DNA of 64,000 bases, from the NCBI RefSeq assembly GCF_000423505.1, contig NZ_AUIC01000004.1:124001-188000 (forward strand), written 5' to 3'. The stretch is from Pseudoclavibacter soli DSM 23366. GTDB lineage: Bacteria > Actinomycetota > Actinomycetes > Actinomycetales > Microbacteriaceae. Below the pieces are notes generated by a model. It was not told the origin of the DNA, did no database searches, and was given only the letters and a program-made list of their open reading frames with translations. The translations under genes and the position numbers were made by a program. Shown piece by piece: positions 38,405 to 46,609 of the stretch. Numbering within the stretch: the first letter of the stretch is position 1; every line of letters starts with the position of its first letter.

Positions 38405-39823
38405 CTATTCAGCGCTCTCTTCGGCAGCAGCATCCTCAGTCTCGGCCTTGGCCTTCTTGGTGGTGCGCTTCTTCTTAGCGGGAGCCTTGATGGCCTCAGC
38501 CTCAGCCTGATCGCCAGCAGGCGCCTCTTCAGCGGCTTCGGCCTCTTCGGTCTTCGGCAGGTAGTCGCTCAGGTCGACGGCGGCACCGGTGGTGTCAACG
38601 ACCTTCACCTTGCCGAGCAGCGTCGAGATGGCCTTGCTGCGCGACACCTCGCCGAACAGAGCCTGAAGCTGGCCCTGCTCGCTGATGATGCGGAAGAACT
38701 CGTTGGGCTCGATGCCGTACTGCATCGACTGCTGAATGAGGTACTGCGAGAGCTCGTCTTGGGTGAGCTGCACCTCGAGGTCTTCGACGACCTTGTCGAG
38801 CAGCAGCTGTGTGCGAATGCCACGCTCGACGTCGGGGCGCACCTCTGCGGCGTGCGGATCGTCAGCTGACTTGCCCTCCTGCTCGAGGTGGGCGTTGACC
38901 TCGTCATCGACGATGCCCTCGGGCAGCGGCAGCTCGATCTTCTCGAGCAGCGTCTCGATCAGTTTGCCGCGAGCCTGCCCCACCTGCTCAACGTTCTTGC
39001 GCTTGGCGGCCTCGGTCTTGAGGCTGTCGCGCAGCTCGTCGATGGTGTCGTACTCGCTGGCCAGCTGAGCGAACTCGTCATCTGCTGCCGGCAGCTCACG
39101 CTCCTTGACAGCTTTCAGAGTGACCTCGATGAGCGCATCTTCACCCTCGTGGTCGCCGCCGACCAGCTTCGAGGTGAACGTGGTGGTCTCATCTGCGGTA
39201 AGCGTCTCAAGTGCCTCGTCGATGCCGTCGAGCAGCTGGCCCGAGCCGATCTCATATGAGATGTCGTGGGCATCGTCGATCTTTTCGTCGTTGATGCTGG
39301 CGACCAGATCGATGGTGGTGAAGTCGCCCTTGGCTGCCGGACGATCAACCTTGGTCAGCGTGGCGAAGCGTTCGCGCAGGTGCTCGAGCTCATCGTCTAC
39401 GTCGGTGTCGGTCACCTCGGCCGGGTCAACCTCGATGGTGAGCTGATCGAGCTCGGGCAGCTCGAAGTCAGGGCGCACGTCGACCTCGACCGTGAGGTTC
39501 ACATCACCCTCAAGCGTCTTGAGGTCGGGCAGATCGCCGATGTCGGCGGTCGGGCGGCCGAGCGGACGCAGCCCGTGCTCGGTGAGCGCCTGCTGGTAGT
39601 ACGCGTCGAGGTTGTCGTTGATGGCCTGCTCGATGACGGCCGGACGACCGATGCGCTGGTCGATGATCGCTGCCGGAACGTGGCCCTTGCGGAAGCCCGG
39701 GATCTGCACGTTCTTCGCGATCTCTTTGTAGGCCTTGTCGAGAGTCGGCTTGAACTCCTCGGGAGTGACGCTGATCGCGATCTTCACTCGGGTGGGGTTC
39801 AGCTGCTCAACGGTGCTCGTCAC
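38405..39823 (-). CDS. tig: Trigger factor (ribosome-associated chaperone)
   Basis: 472 residues. Binds nascent chains at the tunnel exit; the ribosome-binding domain has IPGFRKGHVPAAIIDQRIGR (signature GFRxGxxP), followed by an FKBP-like PPIase domain around 160-240 and the C-terminal arm domain. The tail is a Glu/Ala/Lys-rich extension (EAEAAEEAPAG, KKKRTTKKAKAE). Start GTG 39823 has GGAG eight bases upstream and MTSTVEQLNPTRVKI matches the family N-terminus; the longer open frame runs through the tRNA-Pro and is not used. Ends before a strong terminator. Confidence 0.96.
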   Translation of the reverse strand: MTSTVEQLNPTRVKIAISVTPEEFKPTLDKAYKEIAKNVQIPGFRKGHVPAAIIDQRIGRPAVIEQAINDNLDAYYQQALTEHGLRPLGRPTADIGDLPDLKTLEGDVNLTVEVDVRPDFELPELDQLTIEVDPAEVTDTDVDDELEHLRERFATLTKVDRPAAKGDFTTIDLVASINDEKIDDAHDISYEIGSGQLLDGIDEALETLTADETTTFTSKLVGGDHEGEDALIEVTLKAVKERELPAADDEFAQLASEYDTIDELRDSLKTEAAKRKNVEQVGQARGKLIETLLEKIELPLPEGIVDDEVNAHLEQEGKSADDPHAAEVRPDVERGIRTQLLLDKVVEDLEVQLTQDELSQYLIQQSMQYGIEPNEFFRIISEQGQLQALFGEVSRSKAISTLLGKVKVVDTTGAAVDLSDYLPKTEEAEAAEEAPAGDQAEAEAIKAPAKKKRTTKKAKAETEDAAAEESAE

Positions 39824-39894
39824 AGTCTTGGTCTCCTCGTTATCGGTGCGTGCCTGACGGCACATGTACAACCTCTCGGCGGCCTCAGCCGCTG

Positions 39895-39968
39895 TCGGGA
39901 TGACAGGATTTGAACCTGCGACCCCTCGCTCCCAAAGCGAGTGCTCTACCAAGCTGAGCTACATCCCG
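39895..39968 (-). tRNA. tRNA-Pro (anticodon TGG)
   Basis: A 74-nt cloverleaf on the minus strand. Acceptor CGGGATG/CATCCCG with discriminator A, anticodon stem CTCGC/GCGAG around TTTGGGA (anticodon TGG), T arm GCAGG-TTCAAAT-CCTGT. It lies 71 bases upstream of the tig start in the same direction. Confidence 0.95.
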
Positions 39969-40039
39969 TGGCTGTGCAGAGCACTCACTCGGCACATCCT
40001 GCCGTATGAACGGCCCGTGCAAGCTTAGCGCAAAACCGC

Positions 40040-40045
40040 TAGACT
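40040..40045 (+). promoter_or_regulatory. -10 box (TAGACT) of tRNA-Gly
   Basis: TAGACT about 34 bases before the tRNA 5' end; the predicted leader of roughly 28 nt contains a perfect nine-base-pair inverted repeat. Confidence 0.45.
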
Positions 40046-40050
40046 CGTCA

Positions 40051-40077
40051 GTCGGTGCAACCAATCGGTGCACCGAC
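40051..40077 (+). repeat. Inverted repeat in the tRNA-Gly 5' leader
   Basis: GTCGGTGCA (40051-40059) and TGCACCGAC (40069-40077) are perfect complements around a nine-base loop, ending two bases before the tRNA. TCGGTGCA also repeats directly 13 bases apart. Confidence 0.85.
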
Positions 40078-40079
40078 TT

Positions 40080-40150
40080 GCGGCTGTAGCTCAATGGTAG
40101 AGCCCCAGTCTTCCAAACTGGCTACGCGGGTTCGATTCCCGTCAGCCGCT
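40080..40150 (+). tRNA. tRNA-Gly (anticodon TCC)
   Basis: A 71-nt cloverleaf. Acceptor GCGGCTG/CAGCCGC with discriminator T, anticodon stem CCAGT/ACTGG around CTTCCAA (anticodon TCC), T arm GCGGG-TTCGATT-CCCGT. No integrase or duplicated 3' end was seen nearby. Confidence 0.95.
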
Positions 40151-40179
40151 CGCAAGCACATCAATGGCAGTGCACCCGG

Positions 40180-40185
40180 TATACC
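40180..40185 (+). promoter_or_regulatory. -10 box (TATACC) near the YedK start
   Basis: TATACC is eight bases before ATG 40194, giving a leader of nought to two bases. No Shine-Dalgarno sequence is visible. Confidence 0.45.
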
Positions 40186-40193
40186 CTGTGACC

Positions 40194-40883
40194 ATGTGTG
40201 GACGAATCGTGCAGGCCAATCCAGGTCTCTATCCGGCGCAGTTTCATGTTGCCGAGAACCTCGCCGCCGACTTCACCCCCACCTGGAATCTCAAGCCCAC
40301 GCAACAGGCGCTTATCGCGTTAGACGGCGCCAAAGACGGCATCCGTCGACTCGCCCCCGCACGCTGGTCTCTGGTACCTTCGTGGGCCAAAGACCTCAAA
40401 CTGAAGTTTCCGACATTCAACGCACGCATCGAGACAGCTGGTGAGAAACCGACATTTCGAGCGGCGATGGCACGGTGCCGCTGCGTCTTTCCGATCGACG
40501 GCTACTACGAATGGCAGACCGTGGGAAAGTCGAAGACACCGTTCTACGTGCACGGTGACGAGCCGATCGGCTTGGCCGGCCTGTACTCCTGGTGGCGTGC
40601 GCCAGATGCCACCGAAGGCGAACGCTGGGTACTCACGGCCACAGTCCTGACTCAGGATGCTCCGGCTTCGATGACCTGGCTGCACGAGCGTGCGCCGGTG
40701 GTGCTGAACCCCGCACTGCTTGATCGGTGGTTGGATGGCTCAATCGACGGCACTACGCTGACTGCCGAACTCACCGCTGGCAGCACCAGCCTGCATCAAC
40801 AGCTGACCTGGCATGAAGTTGGCCCCGTGCACGGCGACGGTCCCGAGCTCATCGACGCCGCACCCCATCGCTTCGACTCCTGA
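40194..40883 (+). CDS. SOS-response-associated peptidase / DNA-protein crosslink factor (YedK/HMCES family)
   Basis: 229 residues. Family members bind abasic sites in single-stranded DNA and form a covalent thiazolidine link through Cys2, shielding the lesion. The protein begins MCGRIVQANPG, so Cys2 is exposed after Met removal. Asn and Arg occur in NARIETAGEKPTFR, the conserved Glu in IDGYYEW, and a His in WLHERAPVVL. Length matches the family. The ATG at 40194 is preferred to 40164 because the family needs Cys at position 2. It precedes the secreted nuclease gene by 54 bases. Confidence 0.93.
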   Translation: MCGRIVQANPGLYPAQFHVAENLAADFTPTWNLKPTQQALIALDGAKDGIRRLAPARWSLVPSWAKDLKLKFPTFNARIETAGEKPTFRAAMARCRCVFPIDGYYEWQTVGKSKTPFYVHGDEPIGLAGLYSWWRAPDATEGERWVLTATVLTQDAPASMTWLHERAPVVLNPALLDRWLDGSIDGTTLTAELTAGSTSLHQQLTWHEVGPVHGDGPELIDAAPHRFDS

Positions 40884-40937
40884 AGTCTGCTGCCCTCTTT
40901 CTTACTCACTTACTCACCTACTCTCGAAGGAACTCAC

Positions 40938-42050
40938 GTGCGCCGACCCCGTCACCCTCGCACCGCGCTGCTCACGGTCGTTATCGTCGCAGCTCTGGCA
41001 GTCGCCGGCGTCTCAGCCGCGATGCAGAGCAACCACGACTCGGCTGAGACCGCCGCAACCAGTGTCGAGGTCTCGAGCTCGCCATCCACCGAGCCCGATG
41101 ACGCTGAAGGTGACGAACCAGACGCGGCAGACGACGGCGAGGTCGTGCAAGACCTTTCCGCAAGCGCGGCGACCACAGGGTCGGCGTTTTCGAGCAGTGC
41201 ACAGACCACCTCCACCGCACTCGAACTCTTGCAGTCGCTGCCGGTCAAAGGTCGCGCGCCAAAGACCGGCTATGCGCGTGATCAGTTCAGCAGCGGCTGG
41301 AAGGATCCCGACCGCAACGGCTGCGATGCCCGAAACGACATGCTGGCCCGAGACCTCACCGACGTCACGCGCGATGGCCCATGCAAAGTGTTGACCGGCA
41401 CCCTTGACGACCCATACACAGGCACCGTGATCTCGTTCGTGCGGGGCAACTCGACGTCGACCGCGGTGCAGATCGACCACTTGGTGTCGCTCTCGAACGC
41501 CTGGCAGACCGGCGCTCAACAGCTCACCGCCGACCAACGCCTAATGCTGGCCAACGACCCACTGAACCTGCAGTCGGTCGACGGCCCCACCAACCGGAAG
41601 AAGGGAGCCGGCGACGCCGCGACCTGGCTGCCACCACAGAAGAGCTACCGCTGCGAGTATGTGTCACGCCAGGTGTCCGTGAAGGCCGCGTATGGCCTCT
41701 GGGTGACGCAGGCCGAGAAAGATGCAATCATTCGCGTGCTCGATGTCTGCCCCGGGCAGATTGCATATCAGTCGGCCCTCTCGCCGTACACCTACGCGAC
41801 CTCGACGGCGACTGCGCCGAGCGCTGAGACGCAGACCGATTCGAGCAGTGCCGCCAGCACAGGCAACCAGCAGACCGCACCACAGACACTGCAGTCGACA
41901 CCGACGCCTGCCCAAACAGAGTCGGGTGGTTCGGTGAGCTATCGCAACTGCACCGAGGCTCGAGCCGCGGGCGTCACGCCGATTTATCGAGGCCAGCCCG
42001 GGTATGCCGCAAAACTCGATCGCGACGGCGACGGCGTCGCCTGCGAGTAG
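40938..42050 (+). CDS. Exported HNH-type nuclease (DUF1524-like) with C-terminal excalibur domain
   Basis: 370 residues. An N-terminal hydrophobic segment (about 9-31, LLTVVIVAALAVAGVSAAM) acts as signal or anchor. A Ser/Glu/Asp-rich spacer leads to a nuclease domain with AVQIDHLVSLSNAW (the metal His in DHLVSL), FANDPLNL-like LANDPLNLQSVDGPTNRKKGA and WLPPQKSYRCEYVSRQV, the typical DUF1524/HNH pattern of secreted actinobacterial nucleases. After a Ser/Thr/Gln linker comes an excalibur calcium-binding domain (NCTEARAAG, DRDGDGVACE). Start GTG 40938 has GAAGGA upstream. Likely an extracellular nuclease for DNA uptake or scavenging, inferred from domain content only. Confidence 0.9.
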   Translation: MRRPRHPRTALLTVVIVAALAVAGVSAAMQSNHDSAETAATSVEVSSSPSTEPDDAEGDEPDAADDGEVVQDLSASAATTGSAFSSSAQTTSTALELLQSLPVKGRAPKTGYARDQFSSGWKDPDRNGCDARNDMLARDLTDVTRDGPCKVLTGTLDDPYTGTVISFVRGNSTSTAVQIDHLVSLSNAWQTGAQQLTADQRLMLANDPLNLQSVDGPTNRKKGAGDAATWLPPQKSYRCEYVSRQVSVKAAYGLWVTQAEKDAIIRVLDVCPGQIAYQSALSPYTYATSTATAPSAETQTDSSSAASTGNQQTAPQTLQSTPTPAQTESGGSVSYRNCTEARAAGVTPIYRGQPGYAAKLDRDGDGVACE

Positions 42051-42061
42051 GGCTCTCGACG

Positions 42062-42107
42062 CAAGTGACCCCGCAGCCTCAGGGGGATAAGACTGTGGGG
42101 TCACTTG
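42062..42107 (+). terminator. Hairpin downstream of the HNH nuclease gene
   Basis: A 15-base-pair stem with one G:U pair and a 16-base loop, 11 bases after the stop codon. It lacks a U tract, so it may be a terminator variant or an mRNA-stabilising structure. Confidence 0.45.
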
Positions 42108-42204
42108 AGCCTAACCGAGTCGCTGCAAATTGCGCAGTTCTGACACCTGAATGCGCGATCCGGCGTGTCGCGTGACATAGCGTCATGTTCGCGAGTGCTC
42201 ACAG

Positions 42205-42237
42205 AAAAGCCCCCGAGTGCACGAGGCACCCGGGGGC
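42205..42237 (-). terminator. Terminator for the small amphipathic protein gene
   Basis: Minus-strand arms GCCCCCG and CGGGGGC with extra pairing inside, followed by TTTTCT. It lies about 110 bases beyond the stop of the minus-strand gene at 42351. Confidence 0.7.
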
Positions 42238-42350
42238 GATACGTACTCAGGGGGGCAAGTACGTGAAACTCACACTAACTGCGTGATCTGTGCGCACACT
42301 GTGCGCGCGGGCCACTGCGCAACGATAGCGATGCCCAGCGACTCGTCAGA

Positions 42351-42545
42351 TCAGTCGCGCAGCTCTTCTTCGATCTCGTTGCGCTGACGAACTGACTCCG
42401 CCTCAGCCTCAGCCTTTTTTACCTCAGCATCGGCCTTGACTTCGTCGGTCTTGTCTTTGACGCGATCCGCTGCCTCGTGCACCGCATCGCTCACCTTCTC
42501 TGCACCGGCTTTGATCGTCTCTTTGGCGTCATCCAGGAATCCCAT
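42351..42545 (-). CDS. Small amphipathic stress-type protein
   Basis: 64 residues, nearly all predicted amphipathic helix rich in Ala, Glu, Lys and Asp (MGFLDDAKETIKAG; VHEAADRVKDKTDEVK). This pattern is like LEA/CsbD-type desiccation or general stress proteins, but no family motif is decisive. ATG 42545 has a perfect AAGGAGG ribosome binding site, so high expression is likely. It is convergent with the nuclease and divergent from dps. Confidence 0.7.
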   Translation of the reverse strand: MGFLDDAKETIKAGAEKVSDAVHEAADRVKDKTDEVKADAEVKKAEAEAESVRQRNEIEEELRD

Positions 42546-42746
42546 GTGATCCTCCTTGTTGTTTCGGTGTACGCGCAGGCTAACGTGCGACACGCTCGCA
42601 ACGCCAGCATCGAATACCATGTGCGCGCGCAGCGAACAGCGGGGTGAGGCGAGCCTGTGTAACACGGCTTAGCCCAGCCTCGGTTTCGTTGACGCTCGCA
42701 GACAGAGCATCTACCGTGAAGGTACGAGTTCGGAAAGGAATTCCAA

Positions 42747-43238
42747 ATGACCACTCAAACCGTTGCACCAGTTCAGACCTCAGTCACCCCCGATACCGTC
42801 GCAGGCGTCGCTCAGTTCTTGCAGCCCGTTGTCGTTGAGCTCAGCGCGCTGTCGCTCAACGCAAAGCAGCTGCACTGGCATGTGCGCGGTGCGAACTTCG
42901 GCCCCATCCACGAGCTGCTCGACCAGCTGGTCGCCGATGCTCGCGACTGGGCCGACCTCGCTGCAGAGCGCGTCGTCGCTCTCGGTCTTCCGGTGGATGG
43001 CCGGCTGCAGACGGTTGCCGCACAGACCGCTGCTCCGCAGCTCGCTGACGGGTTCCAGCAGTCGTCCGACACCATCAAGGCAGCGATCGAGCAGATCGAT
43101 GCAGCCCTGAAGGTCGTGCACACCGCAGTCGTCGAGCTCGACGGCATCGACCTCTCGAGCCAGGATGTTGTGATCGAGATCGAGCGCGGCCTCGACAAAA
43201 CCCGCTGGTTCTTCTTCGCACACATCGCCGAAGCCTGA
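42747..43238 (+). CDS. dps: DNA-binding ferritin-like protein Dps
   Basis: 163 residues. A 12-subunit cage that oxidises iron and protects DNA. The inter-subunit ferroxidase residues are all present with the right spacing: His43 and His55 (LHWHVRGANFGPIHELL), Asp59, Asp70 and Glu74 (DWADLAAERV). SD GGAAAGGA lies upstream of ATG 42747. It ends before a strong terminator. The N-terminus has few lysines, so DNA binding may be weak. Confidence 0.95.
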   Translation: MTTQTVAPVQTSVTPDTVAGVAQFLQPVVVELSALSLNAKQLHWHVRGANFGPIHELLDQLVADARDWADLAAERVVALGLPVDGRLQTVAAQTAAPQLADGFQQSSDTIKAAIEQIDAALKVVHTAVVELDGIDLSSQDVVIEIERGLDKTRWFFFAHIAEA

Positions 43239-43260
43239 TCCGCACCTCCGACTCTGCCAC

Positions 43261-43292
43261 AGATGGGGAGCACCACTTGGTGCTCCCCATCT
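43261..43292 (+). terminator. Terminator after dps
   Basis: A perfect 15-base-pair palindromic hairpin, AGATGGGGAGCACCA / TGGTGCTCCCCATCT, 22 bases after the dps stop, followed by TCAGATTAA. A second small hairpin (ACCACCA/TGGTGGT) lies at 43301-43318. Confidence 0.8.
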
Positions 43293-43371
43293 TCAGATTA
43301 ACCACCAGTTGTGGTGGTGCGGCATAGAGGTGTCATGAAGTGCGGCTCAGAGAGCTCATAACAACATCTGG

Positions 43372-43452
43372 CGACACCTGTGTCGCCATACAGCTGTGTT
43401 CCGCCACCAACACGCGTGTCAGGATCGACACCTGTGCCTCCCTGCAGCTGTG
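43372..43452. repeat. Direct repeat between dps and rpiB
   Basis: Two 27-base copies, CGACACCTGTG...CAGCTGTG, at 43372-43398 and 43426-43452, with four differences and 54-base spacing. Just upstream, AGGTGTCATGAAGTGCG resembles the start of the repeat family at 54.4 kb. Confidence 0.65.
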
Positions 43453-43470
43453 GCGAATAGCAGCCGGTCG

Positions 43471-43947
43471 TCAGCCTCGTGTGCGCTCGTACTCGGCGAT
43501 CTGGCCGATACGCCGCACGTGCCGCTCATCACCACTGAAGGGTTCGCGCACGAACGCCTCGACCAGCGCGGTGGCCTCGTCAACGCTGTGCTGACGAGCC
43601 CCGACCGCAACGACGTTAGCGTCATTGTGTTGGCGGGCAAGCACCGCAGTGTCGTGGCTCCAGACCAGAGCAGCACGAATGCCCACGACTTTGTTCGCTG
43701 CGATCTGCTCGCCGTTGCCCGACCCGCCGATCACGATGCCGAGAGCGAAGCGACCCTCGCGAGCATCCTGCGCGACTGCCTCTGCCGCGGCGATGCAGAA
43801 TGCTGGGTAGTCGTCGACTGGATCGTATGAGCTCGGGCCGTGGTCGTGCACCTCGTAGCCGAGCCCGCGGAAGTGCTCGATGAAGTGATGGCTCAGATCG
43901 AGCCCGGCATGGTCAGTGGCGATATGCAGAATAGGAGTGTCGCTCAT
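43471..43947 (-). CDS. rpiB: Ribose-5-phosphate isomerase B
   Basis: 158 residues. Interconverts ribose-5-phosphate and ribulose-5-phosphate in the pentose phosphate pathway. TDHAGLDLSHHF starts the protein; the active-site segment is IGGSGNGEQIAANKVVG. As in the mycobacterial enzyme, the catalytic Cys of other bacteria is replaced here and the Glu of GSGNGE is the expected catalytic base. ATG 43947 has no SD but a -10-like TATGAT six bases upstream. It diverges from pepN. Confidence 0.93.
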   Translation of the reverse strand: MSDTPILHIATDHAGLDLSHHFIEHFRGLGYEVHDHGPSSYDPVDDYPAFCIAAAEAVAQDAREGRFALGIVIGGSGNGEQIAANKVVGIRAALVWSHDTAVLARQHNDANVVAVGARQHSVDEATALVEAFVREPFSGDERHVRRIGQIAEYERTRG

Positions 43948-43953
43948 AGCGCA

Positions 43954-43959
43954 ATCATA
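43954..43959 (-). promoter_or_regulatory. -10 box (TATGAT) of a leaderless rpiB transcript
   Basis: Minus-strand TATGAT followed by TGCGCT and ATG; it places transcription start at the start codon. Confidence 0.55.
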
Positions 43960-44041
43960 ACGGCGGGGCTGCCCTGGCCCCGACCGCTCGCCTAAACTTG
44001 TGGCCATCGAGCACATACCGATGACGGAAAGAAGCACTGAC

Positions 44042-46609
44042 ATGCCAGGACTGAATCTCACTCGTGATGAGGCACGCGAACGCGCCGAGCTGATCGAGGT
44101 GCACGATTACCAGATTCGGCTCGATCTCGCCGGTGACTCCCCCACCGTGTTCCGCAGCACGACCACCGTGCACTTTTCGGCCACGGCGGGTGCCAGCACG
44201 TTCATCGATGCCGTCACTGAGCACGTGCACTCGATCACCCTCAACGGGGCCGAGCTTGACCCGGCCGTGGTCAGCGACGGCCTGCGCATCGAGCTGCCTG
44301 ATCTGAACGAGACCAATGAGCTGATCGTCGATGCCGACGCACGCTACTCCATCACGGGTGAGGGCCTGCACCGCTTCGTCGACCCCGTCGACAACAAGGT
44401 CTACCTGTACTCCCAGTTCGAGGTGCCCGACGCTCGGCGCGTATTCGCCGTGTTCGAGCAGCCCGATCTGAAGGCGTCATTCAGCTTCACCATCACCGCT
44501 CCGGCCGAGTGGGTCGTGGTGTCGAACACGCCGGTCGAGTCAGTCGACGAGCAGGGCACTGCCAAGACTTGGACCTTCGAGCCGACTCAGCGCATCTCGA
44601 GCTACATCACCGCGATCATCGCCGGCCCCTACGTGCATGAGCACTCCTCGCTGATCAGCTCCGACGGGCGCACCATTCCGCTCGGCGTCTATGCCCGTGC
44701 GTCGTTGGCAGAGCACCTCGACGCCGACTACATCTTCGACAAGACTCGCCAAGGCTTCGACTTCTTCGAACATCTCTGGAACGTGCCCTACCCATTCGAG
44801 AAGTACGACCAGTTGTTCGTGCCCGAGTTCAACGCTGGGGCCATGGAGAACGCCGGCGCGGTGACGTTCACCGAGACCTACGTGTTCCGCTCGACGGTGC
44901 CCGACGCGGTGCGCGAGCGTCGCGTGGTCACGATCATTCACGAGCTGGCACACATGTGGTTCGGCGATCTGGTGACCATGCGCTGGTGGAACGACCTGTG
45001 GCTCAACGAGTCGTTCGCTGAGTACACCTCGACGCTGGCCGTTGCCGAGGCCACCGAGTGGCACGATGCCTGGGCGACCTTTGCCTCGACCGAGAAGGCC
45101 TGGGCATATCGCCAAGACCAGCTGCCCTCGACTCACCCGATTCTGGCTGAGATCCGCGATATCGAAGATGTGCAGGTGAACTTCGACGGCATCACCTATG
45201 CCAAGGGCGCCTCGGTGCTCAAGCAGCTGGTGGCCTACGTGGGGCGCAGCGAGTTCTTCGCGGGCATTCATCAGTACCTGACCAAACACGCCCACGGCAA
45301 CACCGAGCTGCGCGACCTGTTCGTCGAGCTTGAGGCCACCAGCGGGCGCGACCTCAAGAATTGGTCGGCAAAGTGGCTCGAGACCGCCGGCGTCAACACC
45401 CTGCGCGGAGTGCTTGACACCGATGCCGACGGGCGCATTGCCTCGTATCGCATTGAACAGACCGCCGCACCCGAACATCCCACGCTGCGACCGCACCGCC
45501 TGGCCATCGGCCTGTACTCACTCACCGGCTCAGGGCTGACTCGCACCGAACGCATCGAGCTTGATGTGGATGGCGAGGTCACCCTCGTCGACGAGCTCAC
45601 CGGTCACGAGCTGCCCGACCTCATTCTCATCAACGATGACGACCTCACCTACACGAAGGTGCGGCTCGACTCCCATTCGGAGCGCACCGCCATCGAGCAC
45701 CTGCGCGATGTGCACGACCCCACCGCGCGCGCCACGATTTGGGGGGCCCTCTGGGATGCGACCCGCGACACCGAGCTGCCGGCGCGCGAATACGCGCGAT
45801 TGGTGCTCGGCAACGTCGATGCCGAAGATCAATCGACCACACTGCGCACGGTGCTCGCCCAGCTCAGCACGGTCGTCGGCAGCTACGCCGAACCGTCGAG
45901 CCGCCGAGCCGCGCGCACCCACGCCGCCGATGTCATCTGGCAGTTCGCGCAGCACGCCGATCCGGGCAGCGATCAGCAGTTCCAATTCGTGCGCAGCTTC
46001 GCCGCACTGGCAATCAGCCCGGCGCACTTCGACGTGATCGCCGACCTGCGCGAAGGTCGCCTGACCCTGCCCGGTCTGCACATCGACACCGATCTGTCGT
46101 GGGAGCTGCTGCAGGCGCTCGTGGTCGCCGGTCGTGCCGGTGACGCCGAGATCGACGCCGCACTCGAGGCCGATCACACGGCCACTGGTCTGCTCGCTGC
46201 CGCACGGGCACGAGCCGCCGAGCCAGATGCCGCACACAAGCTCGAAACGGCCAAGCGCATCCTGACCGACGACTCGCTGACCAACCTGACCGTGCGCCAC
46301 ACCGGTCTGGGGTTGCTGCGCACGCTCGACACCGAGTCGCTGCGAGCCATCGCCGACGAGCACTTCGCGAGCCTGCTGACGGTCTGGCGCGATCGCAGCT
46401 ACCACATTGCCGATGAGATCTTCGAGGCGACGTATCCGTTCCCGCTGGCCGACCAGCAGCTGGCCGACCAGACTCAGGCCTGGCTCGACCAGCACGCCGA
46501 CGCTCCGCAGGCACTGCGCCGCATTGTGATCGAGAACCTTGCCGGGGTGCAGCGCGCCCTCGACGCGCAGAAGCGTGACGCCGCCGAGGCAGAGAGCACC
46601 GCACGGTGA
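44042..46609 (+). CDS. pepN: Aminopeptidase N (M1 family zinc metallopeptidase)
   Basis: 855 residues. Removes N-terminal amino acids from peptides. The exopeptidase motif is FNAGAMENAGAVTF and the zinc site is IIHELAHMWFGDL (HExxH) with the third ligand Glu in LNESFAEYTS. The C-terminal ERAP1-like helical domain occupies about 500-850. ATG 44042 (MPGLNLTRDEA) matches actinobacterial homologues; upstream in-frame starts at 44000 and 44021 are less likely. The stop overlaps the mscS GTG by four bases. Confidence 0.96.
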   Translation: MPGLNLTRDEARERAELIEVHDYQIRLDLAGDSPTVFRSTTTVHFSATAGASTFIDAVTEHVHSITLNGAELDPAVVSDGLRIELPDLNETNELIVDADARYSITGEGLHRFVDPVDNKVYLYSQFEVPDARRVFAVFEQPDLKASFSFTITAPAEWVVVSNTPVESVDEQGTAKTWTFEPTQRISSYITAIIAGPYVHEHSSLISSDGRTIPLGVYARASLAEHLDADYIFDKTRQGFDFFEHLWNVPYPFEKYDQLFVPEFNAGAMENAGAVTFTETYVFRSTVPDAVRERRVVTIIHELAHMWFGDLVTMRWWNDLWLNESFAEYTSTLAVAEATEWHDAWATFASTEKAWAYRQDQLPSTHPILAEIRDIEDVQVNFDGITYAKGASVLKQLVAYVGRSEFFAGIHQYLTKHAHGNTELRDLFVELEATSGRDLKNWSAKWLETAGVNTLRGVLDTDADGRIASYRIEQTAAPEHPTLRPHRLAIGLYSLTGSGLTRTERIELDVDGEVTLVDELTGHELPDLILINDDDLTYTKVRLDSHSERTAIEHLRDVHDPTARATIWGALWDATRDTELPAREYARLVLGNVDAEDQSTTLRTVLAQLSTVVGSYAEPSSRRAARTHAADVIWQFAQHADPGSDQQFQFVRSFAALAISPAHFDVIADLREGRLTLPGLHIDTDLSWELLQALVVAGRAGDAEIDAALEADHTATGLLAAARARAAEPDAAHKLETAKRILTDDSLTNLTVRHTGLGLLRTLDTESLRAIADEHFASLLTVWRDRSYHIADEIFEATYPFPLADQQLADQTQAWLDQHADAPQALRRIVIENLAGVQRALDAQKRDAAEAESTAR

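Larger units (their letters stand above)
42051..42350. other. 300-base intergenic region rich in hairpins
   Basis: No gene is visible. It holds an inverted repeat at 42062-42107 (CAAGTGACCCCGCAG with CTGTGGGGTCACTTG, one G:U) directly after the nuclease gene, a terminator at 42205-42237, and a short inverted repeat ACGTACT/AGTACGT at about 42241-42265. Confidence 0.7.

Noticed and set aside
38405-39952. Longer trigger factor starting upstream of GTG 39823
   Set aside because: The extension would be translated through the tRNA-Pro gene and does not match the family; GTG 39823 has a good ribosome binding site.
39895-40150. Genomic-island attachment site at tRNA-Pro or tRNA-Gly
   Set aside because: No integrase and no duplicate of either tRNA 3' end is present in the window.
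44540-45496. 318-codon open frame opposite pepN (and another at 45530-46495)
   Set aside because: Both lie wholly within pepN, whose zinc and GAMEN motifs prove the plus-strand reading.
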